A DNA stretch of 21,687 bases from Clostridiales bacterium. GTDB lineage: Bacteria; Bacillota; Clostridia; Lachnospirales; Lachnospiraceae. The translations under genes were made by a program, and so were the position numbers. Under the pieces are notes generated by a model that saw only the letters and a list, made by a program, of their open reading frames with translations, had not been told where the DNA came from and searched no databases. Shown here one piece after another: positions 14,594-21,609 of the stretch. The DNA is taken from positions 1 through 21,687 of the forward strand of contig JAHAJA010000049.1 of NCBI GenBank assembly GCA_018372435.1. The letters run 5' to 3'. Within the stretch, counting starts at the first letter, position 1. Each line of letters opens with the position of its first letter.

Positions 14594-14659
14594 ATAGATG
14601 AGGATGACAAAAGAGCCTTTGTTTTATAAATGAATTCCTCATCTATAATACAAAGGCTC
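14594..14659 (-). terminator. Terminator of the exporter-like gene, built from two interlocked inverted repeats
   Basis: On the minus strand GAGCCTTTGT (14659-14650) pairs with ACAAAGGCTC (14622-14613), a 10-bp stem followed by TTTTGTC, which suits termination of the gene ending at 14705. The loop holds ATAGATGAGGA (14646-14636), which can pair with TCCTCATCTAT (14604-14594) beyond the stem. The order of arms is therefore A-B-A'-B', the topology of a pseudoknot or of two competing hairpins. It separates the cargo gene from the recombinase operon. Confidence 0.65.
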
Positions 14660-14704
14660 CTTACAGTAAACTTAGTTTTAGTTCTTCTTTTAAATTTAAA
14701 AACC

Positions 14705-15706
14705 TCATTTTCCTCCCCAATATTTTGCTATTTCAGACTCTGTTAGTCCTTCTGCGAATTCTTTCTTGATTTCTACGAATTCCCTCAATTCCGATAATAT
14801 ATTATAAAGAACTGCTCTATTCTCAAATTCGCTTCTTGTCACAGGTAGCTTTTCGTCTTTATAGGAGTCGGATAACTTGTGCAATGCCTCAAATAAACTA
14901 ACTGCATTATTGGCTTCATCAAATTCTTCACAGATTTTGTATAGGTACTCGGATAGCTTTACTGCTTGTGTTGTAGTATATTCAAGCTTCTTAATATCAG
15001 CAAATACCCTTTTAAGTAATAAACATTGTTCCGTTCTCATCTGCATATATTTATAAAAGTAATCATTAGTACCATAAAAATGATTGTTCATGTAATTTAA
15101 TGACTCTTTTCTCATTTTTTCCAATAAGCTTTCCAATTCTTCAAAGCAATTTCCCGTATATTTGCTTTTGTCTTCTTCTTTAATATTAATTGCCATTCTT
15201 CCTATAATACTTAAAATAATTTCGTCAATCTCTCTTTGTATACTTCGAATCTGTTTATAACTATTTACCATAAAAAGATTTAAGATTATTCCGATACCAC
15301 AACCAATTACAAGGATTAAGAATTCGTTAAGTATCATCTCTAAGGAACAGCTCTTCGATGTAATATAATGCGTGCATAGCACTGCTATAGGTGCTATGGC
15401 TTCTTTCATATTCAACACTAGACAGAAAAACAAATATGGAAACATAATAATTCCAAACGAAACTAGATTGTATCCATAGGAAGGTAATATGATCGCAGAT
15501 AAAGCTGTCATTATAAAAAATATTGTTATTCTTTTAAGCGCAACAGTCACTGTCTCCTTCTTGGTATCCTGTATCGTCAAAAGAGTTATTATTCCTGCTG
15601 CTAAACTATATTGGACATTAATTGCAGTTGCTATGACTGATGCCAGCAAGGCTCCCACGCCGTATTTCATTAATTTTATATAATCTAAATTTCTAATTCG
15701 ATTCAT
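14705..15706 (-). CDS. Aromatic acid exporter family / FUSC-like membrane protein (element cargo)
   Basis: A 333-residue protein. The N-terminal 150 residues hold about five hydrophobic segments (roughly 14-40, 57-75, 82-100, 103-118 and 126-148), starting GVGALLASVIATAINVQYSLAAGIITLLTIQDTKKETVTVALKRI. This is the pattern of the ArAE_1/DUF939 family (YqjA-like, FUSC superfamily). Residues 155-333 are soluble and rich in charged helices, as in the family's C-terminal domain. The transported substrate is unknown. It lies inside the intervening element, transcribed in the same direction as the recombinases but closed by its own terminator. ATG at 15706 has only a distant AGGGGAG (about 20 bases), so the true start or expression level is uncertain. 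Confidence 0.8.
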   Translation of the reverse strand: MNRIRNLDYIKLMKYGVGALLASVIATAINVQYSLAAGIITLLTIQDTKKETVTVALKRITIFFIMTALSAIILPSYGYNLVSFGIIMFPYLFFCLVLNMKEAIAPIAVLCTHYITSKSCSLEMILNEFLILVIGCGIGIILNLFMVNSYKQIRSIQREIDEIILSIIGRMAINIKEEDKSKYTGNCFEELESLLEKMRKESLNYMNNHFYGTNDYFYKYMQMRTEQCLLLKRVFADIKKLEYTTTQAVKLSEYLYKICEEFDEANNAVSLFEALHKLSDSYKDEKLPVTRSEFENRAVLYNILSELREFVEIKKEFAEGLTESEIAKYWGGK

Positions 15707-15781
15707 GCGTATTTTTCTTATTTTAATCTCCCCTCTACATTCTTTTTATCTGCTTATAACATATCATATTTCTTATCACTT

Positions 15782-15841
15782 TTAAACCTCAATCTCTTCA
15801 AATCTCTTAACGACTTTAGCTTCTTGATAATAATTCTCCAT
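15782..15841 (-). CDS. Possible 19-codon small ORF at the element's spmA 5' end
   Basis: MENYYQEAKVVKRFEEIEV, beginning ATG at 15841 with GAGGGAAGG just upstream. It would be the first reading frame entered from the spmA promoter after the truncated spmA stop (15854-15852). Composition is charged and helix-like. It is very short and may be chance; I recognise no family. Confidence 0.2.
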   Translation of the reverse strand: MENYYQEAKVVKRFEEIEV

Positions 15842-15851
15842 AACCTTCCCT

Positions 15852-16229
15852 CTATTCTATAGAGTATCCAGATTTAGTCATTATAACTCTACAAGCCCCC
15901 ATTGGTGTCGCTGCCCAACCAAGCCCTAATATATTAGCAATCATATTAGAAGCAATATACTCATTAACTTCGTGACCCTTTGGTAAATCAGGAAATAAAA
16001 GTCGTATAATTGGAAGCAAACCTCTTGTGAGTGTAGCAATCAACCCTGTTGCACGAGCAATCTGCATAATTCCAGTCCAAAGGGCCATGATCCCAAGCAT
16101 TGTTATGCAAAGAGTAACCGCTTCCTTGCTTGAACTTAGCGCAGCCTCACTAACATTCCCTATATTTCCTGTAAAAACACCAACAACAATTCCCGCTATA
16201 ATTAAAAATCCCCAAATATAATTTAACAA
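15852..16229 (-). pseudogene. spmA: SpmA, 5' part (codons 1-110) plus 15 element-encoded codons
   Basis: Residues 1-110, LNYIWGFLIIAGIVVGVFTG through MIANILGLGWAATPM, are the N-terminal half of SpmA, including the family motif YIASNMIANILGLGWAATP. From codon 111 the frame continues into the element as GACRVIMTKSGYSIE and stops at 15852. TTG at 16229 is the start: it aligns with the start of B. subtilis SpmA and AAGGAGG ends 4 bases before it. In the unexcised state a 125-residue truncated membrane protein would be made. After excision at GGG the gene continues into 9252-9003. SpmA acts with SpmB in the mother cell in spore core dehydration. Confidence 0.93.
15872..15900. other. Element end, attachment site at the spmA 5' side
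   Basis: On the plus strand ATTT, GTCATTA and ACAAGC (arm 15872-15896) run up to a C-run that holds the core (GGG on the minus strand, 15900-15898). The arm is the inverted partner of 9256-9280. Joining both arms through the core gives ACAAGC-GGGG-GCTTGT with the outer blocks also paired, so the predicted attP is centred on the dinucleotide GG (9254-9253, equivalent to 15899-15898). Confidence 0.85.
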
Positions 16230-16316
16230 GTATCCTCCTTATCCAAATTGTTTCAAAAGCCTACAAAAAGTGTTACCTTTTCGCAAGCTATATACTTCTT
16301 GAAAACAAAATTTATG

Positions 16317-16344
16317 TATATATGTTTGATTATATTTAATATAT
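16317..16344 (-). promoter_or_regulatory. Weak candidate SigE-type promoter for spmA-spmB
   Basis: On the minus strand ATATATT (16344-16338), a 13-bp gap and CATATATA (16324-16317) resemble the mother-cell SigE pattern kmATATT...CATACAmT, about 88 bp before the spmA start. The region is so AT-rich that chance similarity is quite possible. It is listed because spmA is a mother-cell gene in B. subtilis. Confidence 0.25.
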
Positions 16345-16629
16345 TATAAGATTCCATTTTTTATTCCATAGCATATTTTTCATCTAAAAATTAAAATTTT
16401 ATTAAATCTGCAAATAATTGTGTGTAAATTTTGCTTCAATTGATACAACTATTATAAAACAATTTATTACTTTATTTTACTAAATTGTTGTGTGTAAACG
16501 CATGACAATTAACGATTCTCTAAAATTTTACTTATTTTGTATAAATCATTATTGGTAATTTTTTTTATTTTTTTGTTTTTCTATAATTTTACATATTAAA
16601 TTTGTGCTATAATTTGATAATAATATGAA

Positions 16630-16658
16630 TTGACATTATCTAGGTGGTGTGTTATTTT
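16630..16658 (+). promoter_or_regulatory. SigA-type promoter for the abrB-like gene
   Basis: TTGACA (16630-16635), a 17-bp spacer and TATTTT (16653-16658) give a good vegetative promoter and a leader of about 150 bases. A second, extended -10 type signal TGCTATAAT lies just upstream near 16606-16614 without a good -35. Confidence 0.55.
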
Positions 16659-16815
16659 ATATTAGTATCCTATATATTTTTCCATGAACAAGGAAAATAT
16701 TACATATTTCGGGGGTGCAAATAACTTTATCAACAGACAGAAATACTTGTTGTAACATACAGTAGAGCCACATTTTTTCTATTGTCAACGAGAAAAGTAA
16801 AGGAGAGAATTAATT

Positions 16816-17073
16816 ATGAAAAGTACGGGAATAGTAAGAAAACTTGACGAACTTGGTCGTATCACACTTCCAATCGAACTTAGAAGAACTCTAGGAGTAA
16901 GCGAAAGAGATCCACTAGAAATCTTCGTTGAAGAAGACAGAATCATTCTTCAAAAATACGAGCCAACTGATATCTTCACTGGCGACAAAAACGAGTTATT
17001 TGACTTCTGCGGAAAGAAAGTTTCTAAAGAATCAATTTCTCAACTTGCTAAATTAGCAGGAATCATCGAATAA
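16816..17073 (+). CDS. abrB: AbrB/SpoVT-family transition-state regulator
   Basis: An 85-residue protein. Residues 1-48, MKSTGIVRKLDELGRITLPIELRR..., are the swapped-hairpin AbrB DNA-binding fold, with GIVRKLDELGRITLP almost identical to B. subtilis AbrB. The C-terminal part contains FDFCGKKVSKESISQLA and one cysteine (Cys64). Such proteins repress stationary-phase and sporulation genes during growth. ATG at 16816 follows AGGAGAG. It is the only plus-strand gene in the window and is divergent from spmA. Its place near rsmI repeats the yabC-abrB order of B. subtilis. Clostridia often hold several paralogues, so the symbol denotes family rather than strict orthology. Confidence 0.93.
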   Translation: MKSTGIVRKLDELGRITLPIELRRTLGVSERDPLEIFVEEDRIILQKYEPTDIFTGDKNELFDFCGKKVSKESISQLAKLAGIIE

Positions 17074-17151
17074 TACACTACGTATTAGATAAGCAACTCC
17101 CAAGCTTATAGATGAAAATTGAGATTATGTTCCTCAGCGAGCAATGAAAAA

Positions 17152-17183
17152 GAACCGATACTTTCTCCCAATCGTATCGGTTC
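17152..17183. terminator. Bidirectional terminator shared by the abrB-like gene and rsmI
   Basis: GAACCGATAC (17152-17161) and GTATCGGTTC (17174-17183) form a perfect 10-bp stem with a 12-base loop. On the plus strand it is followed by TTTTTTAT, and on the minus strand by TTTTTCATT, so it can stop both converging genes. Confidence 0.9.
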
Positions 17184-17187
17184 TTTT

Positions 17188-18024
17188 TTATATTAATTGC
17201 TGATAGATATTTCTCTTTGGTACTCCACGATCCTTTGCAACTAATTTCATAGCTTCTTTCTTATCTATCCCCTGCTGTAGATAGACTTCCATATGCTCCT
17301 GGATAGTCATTTCTTCCCATTCTTTTTGTTTTTCCTCTGCGATCTGTTGGTGGCTAATCCCTTCCATTACAATAACACATTCACCTTTTGGTTCTTGTAC
17401 CTCATAATGTGCTATGGCATCTTCTAGTGTTGTTAAAAATGCCGTCTCGTATTTTTTAGTTAACTCTCTACATATTGTTACCCTTCGGTTCCCCAATGTC
17501 TCTAATAGCTCTCTAAGCGTGCGTAATAGTCGATGTGGTGCTTCATAGAGGATCGTTGTTCTGGTTTCTTTTTGTAGTTCTTGTAATATAATCTGTCTTT
17601 CCTTTTTATCTGATGGTAAAAACGCCTCGAAGGCAAATCTTCTAGTTGATAATCCAGACATCGTCAGGGCTGTTATACAGGCTGCTGGGCCTGGTAATGA
17701 AGTAACAGTAATTCCAGCCTCATGCGCTTGGCGTACTAATTCTTCACCAGGATCAGAGATACCCGGAGTGCCTGCATCTGTAATTATTGCTATATTCACA
17801 CCTTCAAGTAATTGATTTACCAGGTATCTCGCTTTATCTATCTTATTGAACTCATGATAACTCGTCATGGGAGTCTTTATCTCAAAATGATTCAGCAGTT
17901 TAATACTGTGCCTAGTATCTTCTGCCGCAATCAAATCTACTTCTTTCAGTGTACGAATTACACGGAATGTAATGTCCTCCAAATTACCAATTGGAGTCGC
18001 ACACAAATATAGTGTTCCTGACAT
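17188..18024 (-). CDS. rsmI: 16S rRNA (cytidine-1402 2'-O) methyltransferase
   Basis: A 278-residue SAM-dependent tetrapyrrole-methylase-fold enzyme. The signature pieces are GTLYLCATPIGNLEDITFR at the N-terminus, AAEDTRHS (about 34-41), ITDAGTPGISDPG (about 80-92) and LPGPAACITAL (about 108-118). RsmI adds a 2'-O-methyl group to C1402 in the ribosomal decoding centre. The C-terminal tail KEAMKLVAKDRGVPKRNIYQ is the usual RsmI HTH-like end. ATG at 18024 is preceded by AAAGGAG. It lies downstream of trmN6, separated by a hairpin repeat. Confidence 0.96.
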   Translation of the reverse strand: MSGTLYLCATPIGNLEDITFRVIRTLKEVDLIAAEDTRHSIKLLNHFEIKTPMTSYHEFNKIDKARYLVNQLLEGVNIAIITDAGTPGISDPGEELVRQAHEAGITVTSLPGPAACITALTMSGLSTRRFAFEAFLPSDKKERQIILQELQKETRTTILYEAPHRLLRTLRELLETLGNRRVTICRELTKKYETAFLTTLEDAIAHYEVQEPKGECVIVMEGISHQQIAEEKQKEWEEMTIQEHMEVYLQQGIDKKEAMKLVAKDRGVPKRNIYQQLI

Positions 18025-18057
18025 GTATAAAGTTCTCCTTTCAATTGATTACTTAAC

Positions 18058-18334
18058 GCGAAACTCATATATGTCTTCAAAGCTTCTTAATTGACGTACT
18101 ATAACACGAAACACGCTACGCACCTAAGTACTTCTATGTGTGTACAACGCTTATACAATAGATGCGGAAACGCCCTCAATTCGGCATCCTGCCTCAGCTC
18201 AGGCTGGCTCGGCGTCCATGCCTCGCCTTCCTAAGTTATTAAGTACACACTAAGAAGTACTATAGGTGCTACGCTATCGTTTCTTAGCTATAGTACGTCA
18301 GCTAAGAAGCACTTTAATATTTTGAGAGTTTCGC
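18058..18334. repeat. 277-bp imperfect inverted repeat (MITE-like hairpin) between trmN6 and rsmI
   Basis: Left arm 18058-18145 and right arm 18243-18334 are complementary over most of their length. Perfect blocks include GCGAAACTC, GCTTCTTA, TGACGTACTATA, AGTACTTCT and GTGTGTAC (paired with GTACACAC at 18243-18250). The central 97 bp are notably richer in G and C than the surroundings and contain GCCTCAGCTCAGGC-type internal symmetry. No ORF is supportable. It fills nearly the whole 367-bp gap between the two genes, and shares words with the hairpin at 1915-2113. Confidence 0.8.
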
Positions 18335-18391
18335 AATTGTTTAGACTTTTACATATTAAGAGTTTATTAATAACAATCTTAATTGAATCTT

Positions 18392-19135
18392 TTAATACCC
18401 ATATATATCATAAATCTCGTCTGTATACACATTCGGTTCTTTATAAACAATTAGCGGTGCTTCCACTTTTACCATAGATTTCGCACCTTTAATTGCTTCA
18501 ATTAATACCATATTGGGTTCCTTATCCACATAGGGATATACTAATTTCATTCGTTTTGGTTCTAGTTTATATTTGGTCATGCAAGATATAATCTCAACCA
18601 AGCGAAAGGGTCTATGCACCATATAGAAGCGTCCATTCGGCTTTAGCACTTTTGCTGCTTCTCTTACTACATCTTCTAGTGTACATAGCACTTCATGTCT
18701 AGCAATTGCTTTTGGCAGATCTGGATTTTGTAATCCATGTTGATTGGTCATATATGGTGGATTAGACGTAACCACATCAAAGGAAGCAGCTCCGAAAATC
18801 GAAGATGCTTCCTTGATATCACCAGTTACAATCTGAACTTTTTCTTCTTGTTTATTGAGGAGAACACTTCTTCTTGCCATGGAAGCGCTCTCTTCTTGTA
18901 TCTCTAGACCAACAAATTGTTTGCCCAGAGTCTTAGCTTCTAATAATATTGGAATTATGCCTGTGCCCGTACCAAGATCGAGGCATGTCTCATTCTGCTT
19001 TACTTTCGCAAACCCAGACAGCAAAACGGCATCCATTCCAAAACAAAATTTATTTGGATTTTGAATAATTTGATATCCATTTCGATGTAACTCATCGATT
19101 CGTTCATCTGGTAGTAACTGTTCCTTATTCATCAT
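18392..19135 (-). CDS. trmN6: tRNA1(Val) (adenine-37 N6) methyltransferase, TrmN6/YabB family
   Basis: A 247-residue class I SAM methyltransferase. DLGTGTGIIPILL (about 53-65) is the SAM-binding motif I, and NPPY at 125-128 is the catalytic motif of N6-adenine and related amino methyltransferases. The opening LPDERIDELHRNGYQIIQNPNKFCFGMDAVLL is typical of the YabB/TrmN6 group. It starts inside the end of ricT (11-bp overlap), so the two are translated from one message. A second ATG directly follows the first. Confidence 0.93.
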   Translation of the reverse strand: MMNKEQLLPDERIDELHRNGYQIIQNPNKFCFGMDAVLLSGFAKVKQNETCLDLGTGTGIIPILLEAKTLGKQFVGLEIQEESASMARRSVLLNKQEEKVQIVTGDIKEASSIFGAASFDVVTSNPPYMTNQHGLQNPDLPKAIARHEVLCTLEDVVREAAKVLKPNGRFYMVHRPFRLVEIISCMTKYKLEPKRMKLVYPYVDKEPNMVLIEAIKGAKSMVKVEAPLIVYKEPNVYTDEIYDIYGY

Positions 19136-20030
19136 CTAAGAGGGACTTTCCTTCCTTTTTCTCAAGCAACTCTAATGCTCTTAATTCATCATCAATGGCA
19201 ATCTTTTCTTTTTTCTTACGTGGTTTGAATCTTAGATCATCAACCTTGTAATCTCTCGCTTCTTTTTCATCATTCTCGAGAGTAACGATTACACGGACAA
19301 TTTGTTTTAGTACATTTACACCTTGTACTTCGCCTTTCAGACCATCGTTCGTCGTAACAAAATCACCTAGGTTAGGAAGTTTGCTATTTGCCTCTTCATA
19401 AGCTTCTTCTTCATTCTTAAGGCAACACATTAGTCTTCCACATACACCAGAAATCTTAGTTGGATTTAATGAAAGATTTTGTTCTTTTGCCATCTTAATA
19501 GAAACCGGAGCGAATTCTGATAGGTACGTATGGCAACAAAGCGCTCTACCACAGATACCAATTCCCCCTACAATCTTAGTTTCATCTCTAACACCAATTT
19601 GACGTAATTCAATTCTTGTTTTGAATACACTGGCCAAATCCTTAACTAATTCTCTGAAGTCAATTCTTCCATCTGCAGTGAAGTAGAATAATACTTTATT
19701 GTTGTCAAAAGTATACTCGGAATCAATCAACTTCATCTCTAAACCATGCTTCTTTATCTTCTCTAGGCAGATTCCAAAAGCATCTTTTTCTTTTTGTCTA
19801 TTCTTACTTTCTATCTCATCATCTTCTGGTGTTGCAATTCGTATAACTGCCTTTAATGGTTGAACAATCTTACTTTCTTCAACATCTCTAGGACCAATTA
19901 CAACTGATCCGTATTCTACGCCTCTGGCTGTTTCTACAATTACATTATTACCTTGCTCTATTGTAAGCCCTGCTGGATCAAAGAAATAGATTTTCCCCGC
20001 TTTTCTAAAGCGAACTCCTATAACGATCAT
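19125..20030 (-). CDS. ricT: PSP1-domain protein RicT (YaaT)
   Basis: A 301-residue PSP1 protein. The conserved cysteines are visible as GICGRALCC (Cys160, 165, 166) and GVCGRLMCC (Cys197, 202, 203). In B. subtilis these cysteines take part in the Fe-S clusters of the RicA-RicF-RicT complex. That complex assists RNase Y-dependent mRNA processing and is needed for Spo0A phosphorylation, competence and sporulation. The N-terminal 90 residues form the basal PSP1 beta domain, and the C-terminus ends in a charged tail rich in Lys and Glu. ATG at 20030 follows an AGGAGAGGC-like site. It stands 11 bp from holB, in the conserved order yaaR-holB-ricT. Confidence 0.95.
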   Translation of the reverse strand: MIVIGVRFRKAGKIYFFDPAGLTIEQGNNVIVETARGVEYGSVVIGPRDVEESKIVQPLKAVIRIATPEDDEIESKNRQKEKDAFGICLEKIKKHGLEMKLIDSEYTFDNNKVLFYFTADGRIDFRELVKDLASVFKTRIELRQIGVRDETKIVGGIGICGRALCCHTYLSEFAPVSIKMAKEQNLSLNPTKISGVCGRLMCCLKNEEEAYEEANSKLPNLGDFVTTNDGLKGEVQGVNVLKQIVRVIVTLENDEKEARDYKVDDLRFKPRKKKEKIAIDDELRALELLEKKEGKSLLDDE

Positions 20031-20041
20031 ATGCCTCTCCT

Positions 20042-21031
20042 TTAATTCTCTTTTAGTGTAAGCAACATAAGTTCCATAACGGTATCGAAGTTTACATTCG
20101 CATTTAAACGAATCTTCGCTTTATTCATCGCATTGATGATATTCTCAATACCTTCATAGTCTTTCTTTCTTGCTTGTTCTGATATAAACTTATATTCCTC
20201 TTTAAACAGTAAGAGATTTGGATTCTTTGTTACCTTGAACATAAGAATATCTCTGTACCATAATATCATTAAATCTAGATAATCATTAATTTCAAGCTTA
20301 TGTGTTGACAATTTCTTAATTGCTTCCATAATCTCGTACAATTCCATATCATCGATGTATTTTAATAGATGGAGTACTTCTTCTTTTGACTGTGTAAATT
20401 CTTCGGAAGATGCATACCTGATTGCTCGTCCTAAGATACCTTGTGAGAATGTTGCACTCATACTAGCCATATAATCAGGAACATTATATTCCTTCATTAG
20501 ATTCTCCTTAATTGCATCTGAAGATACTGGTTTTAAATTCAACATTACACACCGAGATAGAATTGTTGGTAGTAGTTTACTACTATTGGTGGTAAGTAGG
20601 ATAATGATAGCATAGGCAGGTGGTTCTTCTATTGTTTTAAGTAGCGCATTCTGTGCCTGTTCTGTCATCTTGTCTGCATCATCAATGATATAGATCTTAT
20701 ATGGACCACTATAAGGCTTAATTGCTATATCTCCGTTTACTTGCACACGAATATCATCAACACCGATGCTTAACTTCTCATGAGTCACCGAAATAACATC
20801 AGGGTGATTGCCTGACTCTACCTGTAAACAGGATTTGCACGTATTACATGAATTCGTTGCAGCCTCTCCACATTGTAATGTCTTTGCAAAGGTATACGCA
20901 ATGGTCTTTTTTCCCATGCCTTTCTCACCATTAATGATATATGCATGCGAAACCTTCCCCATCTTAATAGCACTTTGTAAATGTTCAATAATCTGTTCGT
21001 GTCCAACAATACTACCAAAATCGTACATCAT
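20042..21031 (-). CDS. holB: DNA polymerase III delta-prime subunit
   Basis: A 329-residue AAA+ clamp-loader subunit. The P-loop-like GEKGMGKKT is at about 35-43, a zinc module uses Cys54, Cys62, Cys65 and Cys68, and the Walker B-like segment is IYIIDDADKM followed by NALLKTIEEPP. The sensor region is LTTNSSKLLPTILSRC. It belongs to the clamp loader that places the sliding clamp on DNA. The C-terminal third is the variable collar domain. Two adjacent ATG codons compete for start at 21031 and 21028, just after GGAGTAGGG. Confidence 0.95.
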   Translation of the reverse strand: MMYDFGSIVGHEQIIEHLQSAIKMGKVSHAYIINGEKGMGKKTIAYTFAKTLQCGEAATNSCNTCKSCLQVESGNHPDVISVTHEKLSIGVDDIRVQVNGDIAIKPYSGPYKIYIIDDADKMTEQAQNALLKTIEEPPAYAIIILLTTNSSKLLPTILSRCVMLNLKPVSSDAIKENLMKEYNVPDYMASMSATFSQGILGRAIRYASSEEFTQSKEEVLHLLKYIDDMELYEIMEAIKKLSTHKLEINDYLDLMILWYRDILMFKVTKNPNLLLFKEEYKFISEQARKKDYEGIENIINAMNKAKIRLNANVNFDTVMELMLLTLKEN

Positions 21032-21101
21032 CCCTACTCCAATCTGCCGCTATTCGTTACTATTTAGTGTTTCGGCCTCATAGTAACCTTTATTAATCTT
21101 A

Positions 21102-21542
21102 CTAAGCCAATATGTCCAGTAATAAACCTTTTATCTCATCTATCTTATTAAGAATACTAATGTGATCTGTTTCATCTTTAATTAATTCTGTGGCTAGTTC
21201 ATCTAACGTTTTGTCCACAAGTTTAACCATACCATAGACACGATGTCTCCCTCTTTTATCAAGGAAATTCTCACGACTGAACTTATGTGATCGATTAACA
21301 ATTTCATTCATGAATTCTTTAATCAATTGTCGATACTTTTTCATGTCGCGAATGTCCATGTGCTTGGCTAATTTGTTTCCATGCTGTATAATTTCTTTCA
21401 TCATGAAGTTTAAGCGAGACTGCAAATCTTGCTCCTCTATATTACTAATCAATGTAAATTTAAAAGAACCATCATTCTCGGTAATCTGGTTTCTTGTCTC
21501 TACTTGATTTACATTTTGCATTTGATTTACTTTAATGTCCAC
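21102..21542 (-). CDS. yaaR: YaaR family protein (DUF327)
   Basis: A 146-residue cytoplasmic, largely helical protein of the DUF327/YaaR family, of unknown function. The family core reads LQSRLNFMMKEIIQHGNKLAKHMDIRDMKKYRQLIKEFMNEIVNRSHKF and ends with a segment KLVDKTLDELATELIKDE. Its place directly before holB is the same as in B. subtilis, where it is part of the yaaQ-yaaR-holB-ricT unit. The start is GTG at 21542 with GGGGGG 6 bases upstream. Confidence 0.92.
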   Translation of the reverse strand: MDIKVNQMQNVNQVETRNQITENDGSFKFTLISNIEEQDLQSRLNFMMKEIIQHGNKLAKHMDIRDMKKYRQLIKEFMNEIVNRSHKFSRENFLDKRGRHRVYGMVKLVDKTLDELATELIKDETDHISILNKIDEIKGLLLDILA

Positions 21543-21590
21543 TCTTATCCCCCCTGACGCAGTTTAAAAATCTATTACTAGTAACTTATA

Positions 21591-21609
21591 AAAGTAGCGT
21601 AGCTACTTT
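21591..21609. repeat. 19-bp palindrome upstream of yaaR
   Basis: AAAGTAGC-GTA-GCTACTTT has perfect 8-base arms around a 3-base centre, 48 bp before the yaaR start. It may be an operator or the tip of another palindromic repeat cut by the window edge, since its core GTAGCGTAGC resembles GATAGCGTAGC in the hairpin at 18058-18334. No T-run follows on the minus strand that would make it a good terminator. Confidence 0.4.

Larger units (their letters stand above)
9253..15897. mobile_element. 6,645-bp skin-like intervening element inserted in spmA
   Basis: The two spmA fragments share only GGG at the join (9253-9255 and 15898-15900). Deleting 9253-15897 fuses ACA-CCA-ATG-GG to A-CTA-ATG-GCA and restores T-P-M-G-L-M-A-M, which matches the family pattern seen in B. 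subtilis SpmA (TPLGIKAM, from memory). Inside are three large serine recombinases, a small associated protein and an exporter-like cargo gene, all on the minus strand. No phage structural, replication or conjugation genes are present, so it is not a prophage or conjugative element as it stands. The plan equals that of sigK-skin elements, which serine recombinases remove in the mother cell during sporulation. Excision itself is inferred, not shown. Confidence 0.92.
16230..16815. other. Long AT-rich divergent intergenic region between spmA and the abrB-like gene
   Basis: 586 bp with no supportable gene. It must hold the spmA promoter (minus) and the abrB-like promoter (plus), listed separately. 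It also contains an 11-base direct repeat TTGTGTGTAAA at 16418-16428 and 16488-16498, 70 bp apart, each followed by a C within a few bases. I see no riboswitch or RNA gene. Confidence 0.5.

Noticed and set aside
9253..15897. A prophage or integrative conjugative element
   Set aside because: There are no capsid, tail, lysis, replication, relaxase or type IV secretion genes; only recombinases, a small associated protein and one cargo gene.
8482..16229. Simple irreversible inactivation of spmA by a transposon
   Set aside because: The join at GGG restores the exact family-length frame and coincides with the symmetry centre of the element ends, and spmB and all recombinases are intact. Loss of function cannot be fully excluded without experiment.
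16418..16498. Repeated TTGTGTGTAAA as a start of a repeat array
   Set aside because: Only two copies occur, 70 bp apart in AT-rich DNA; this is too little to call more than a possible binding site.
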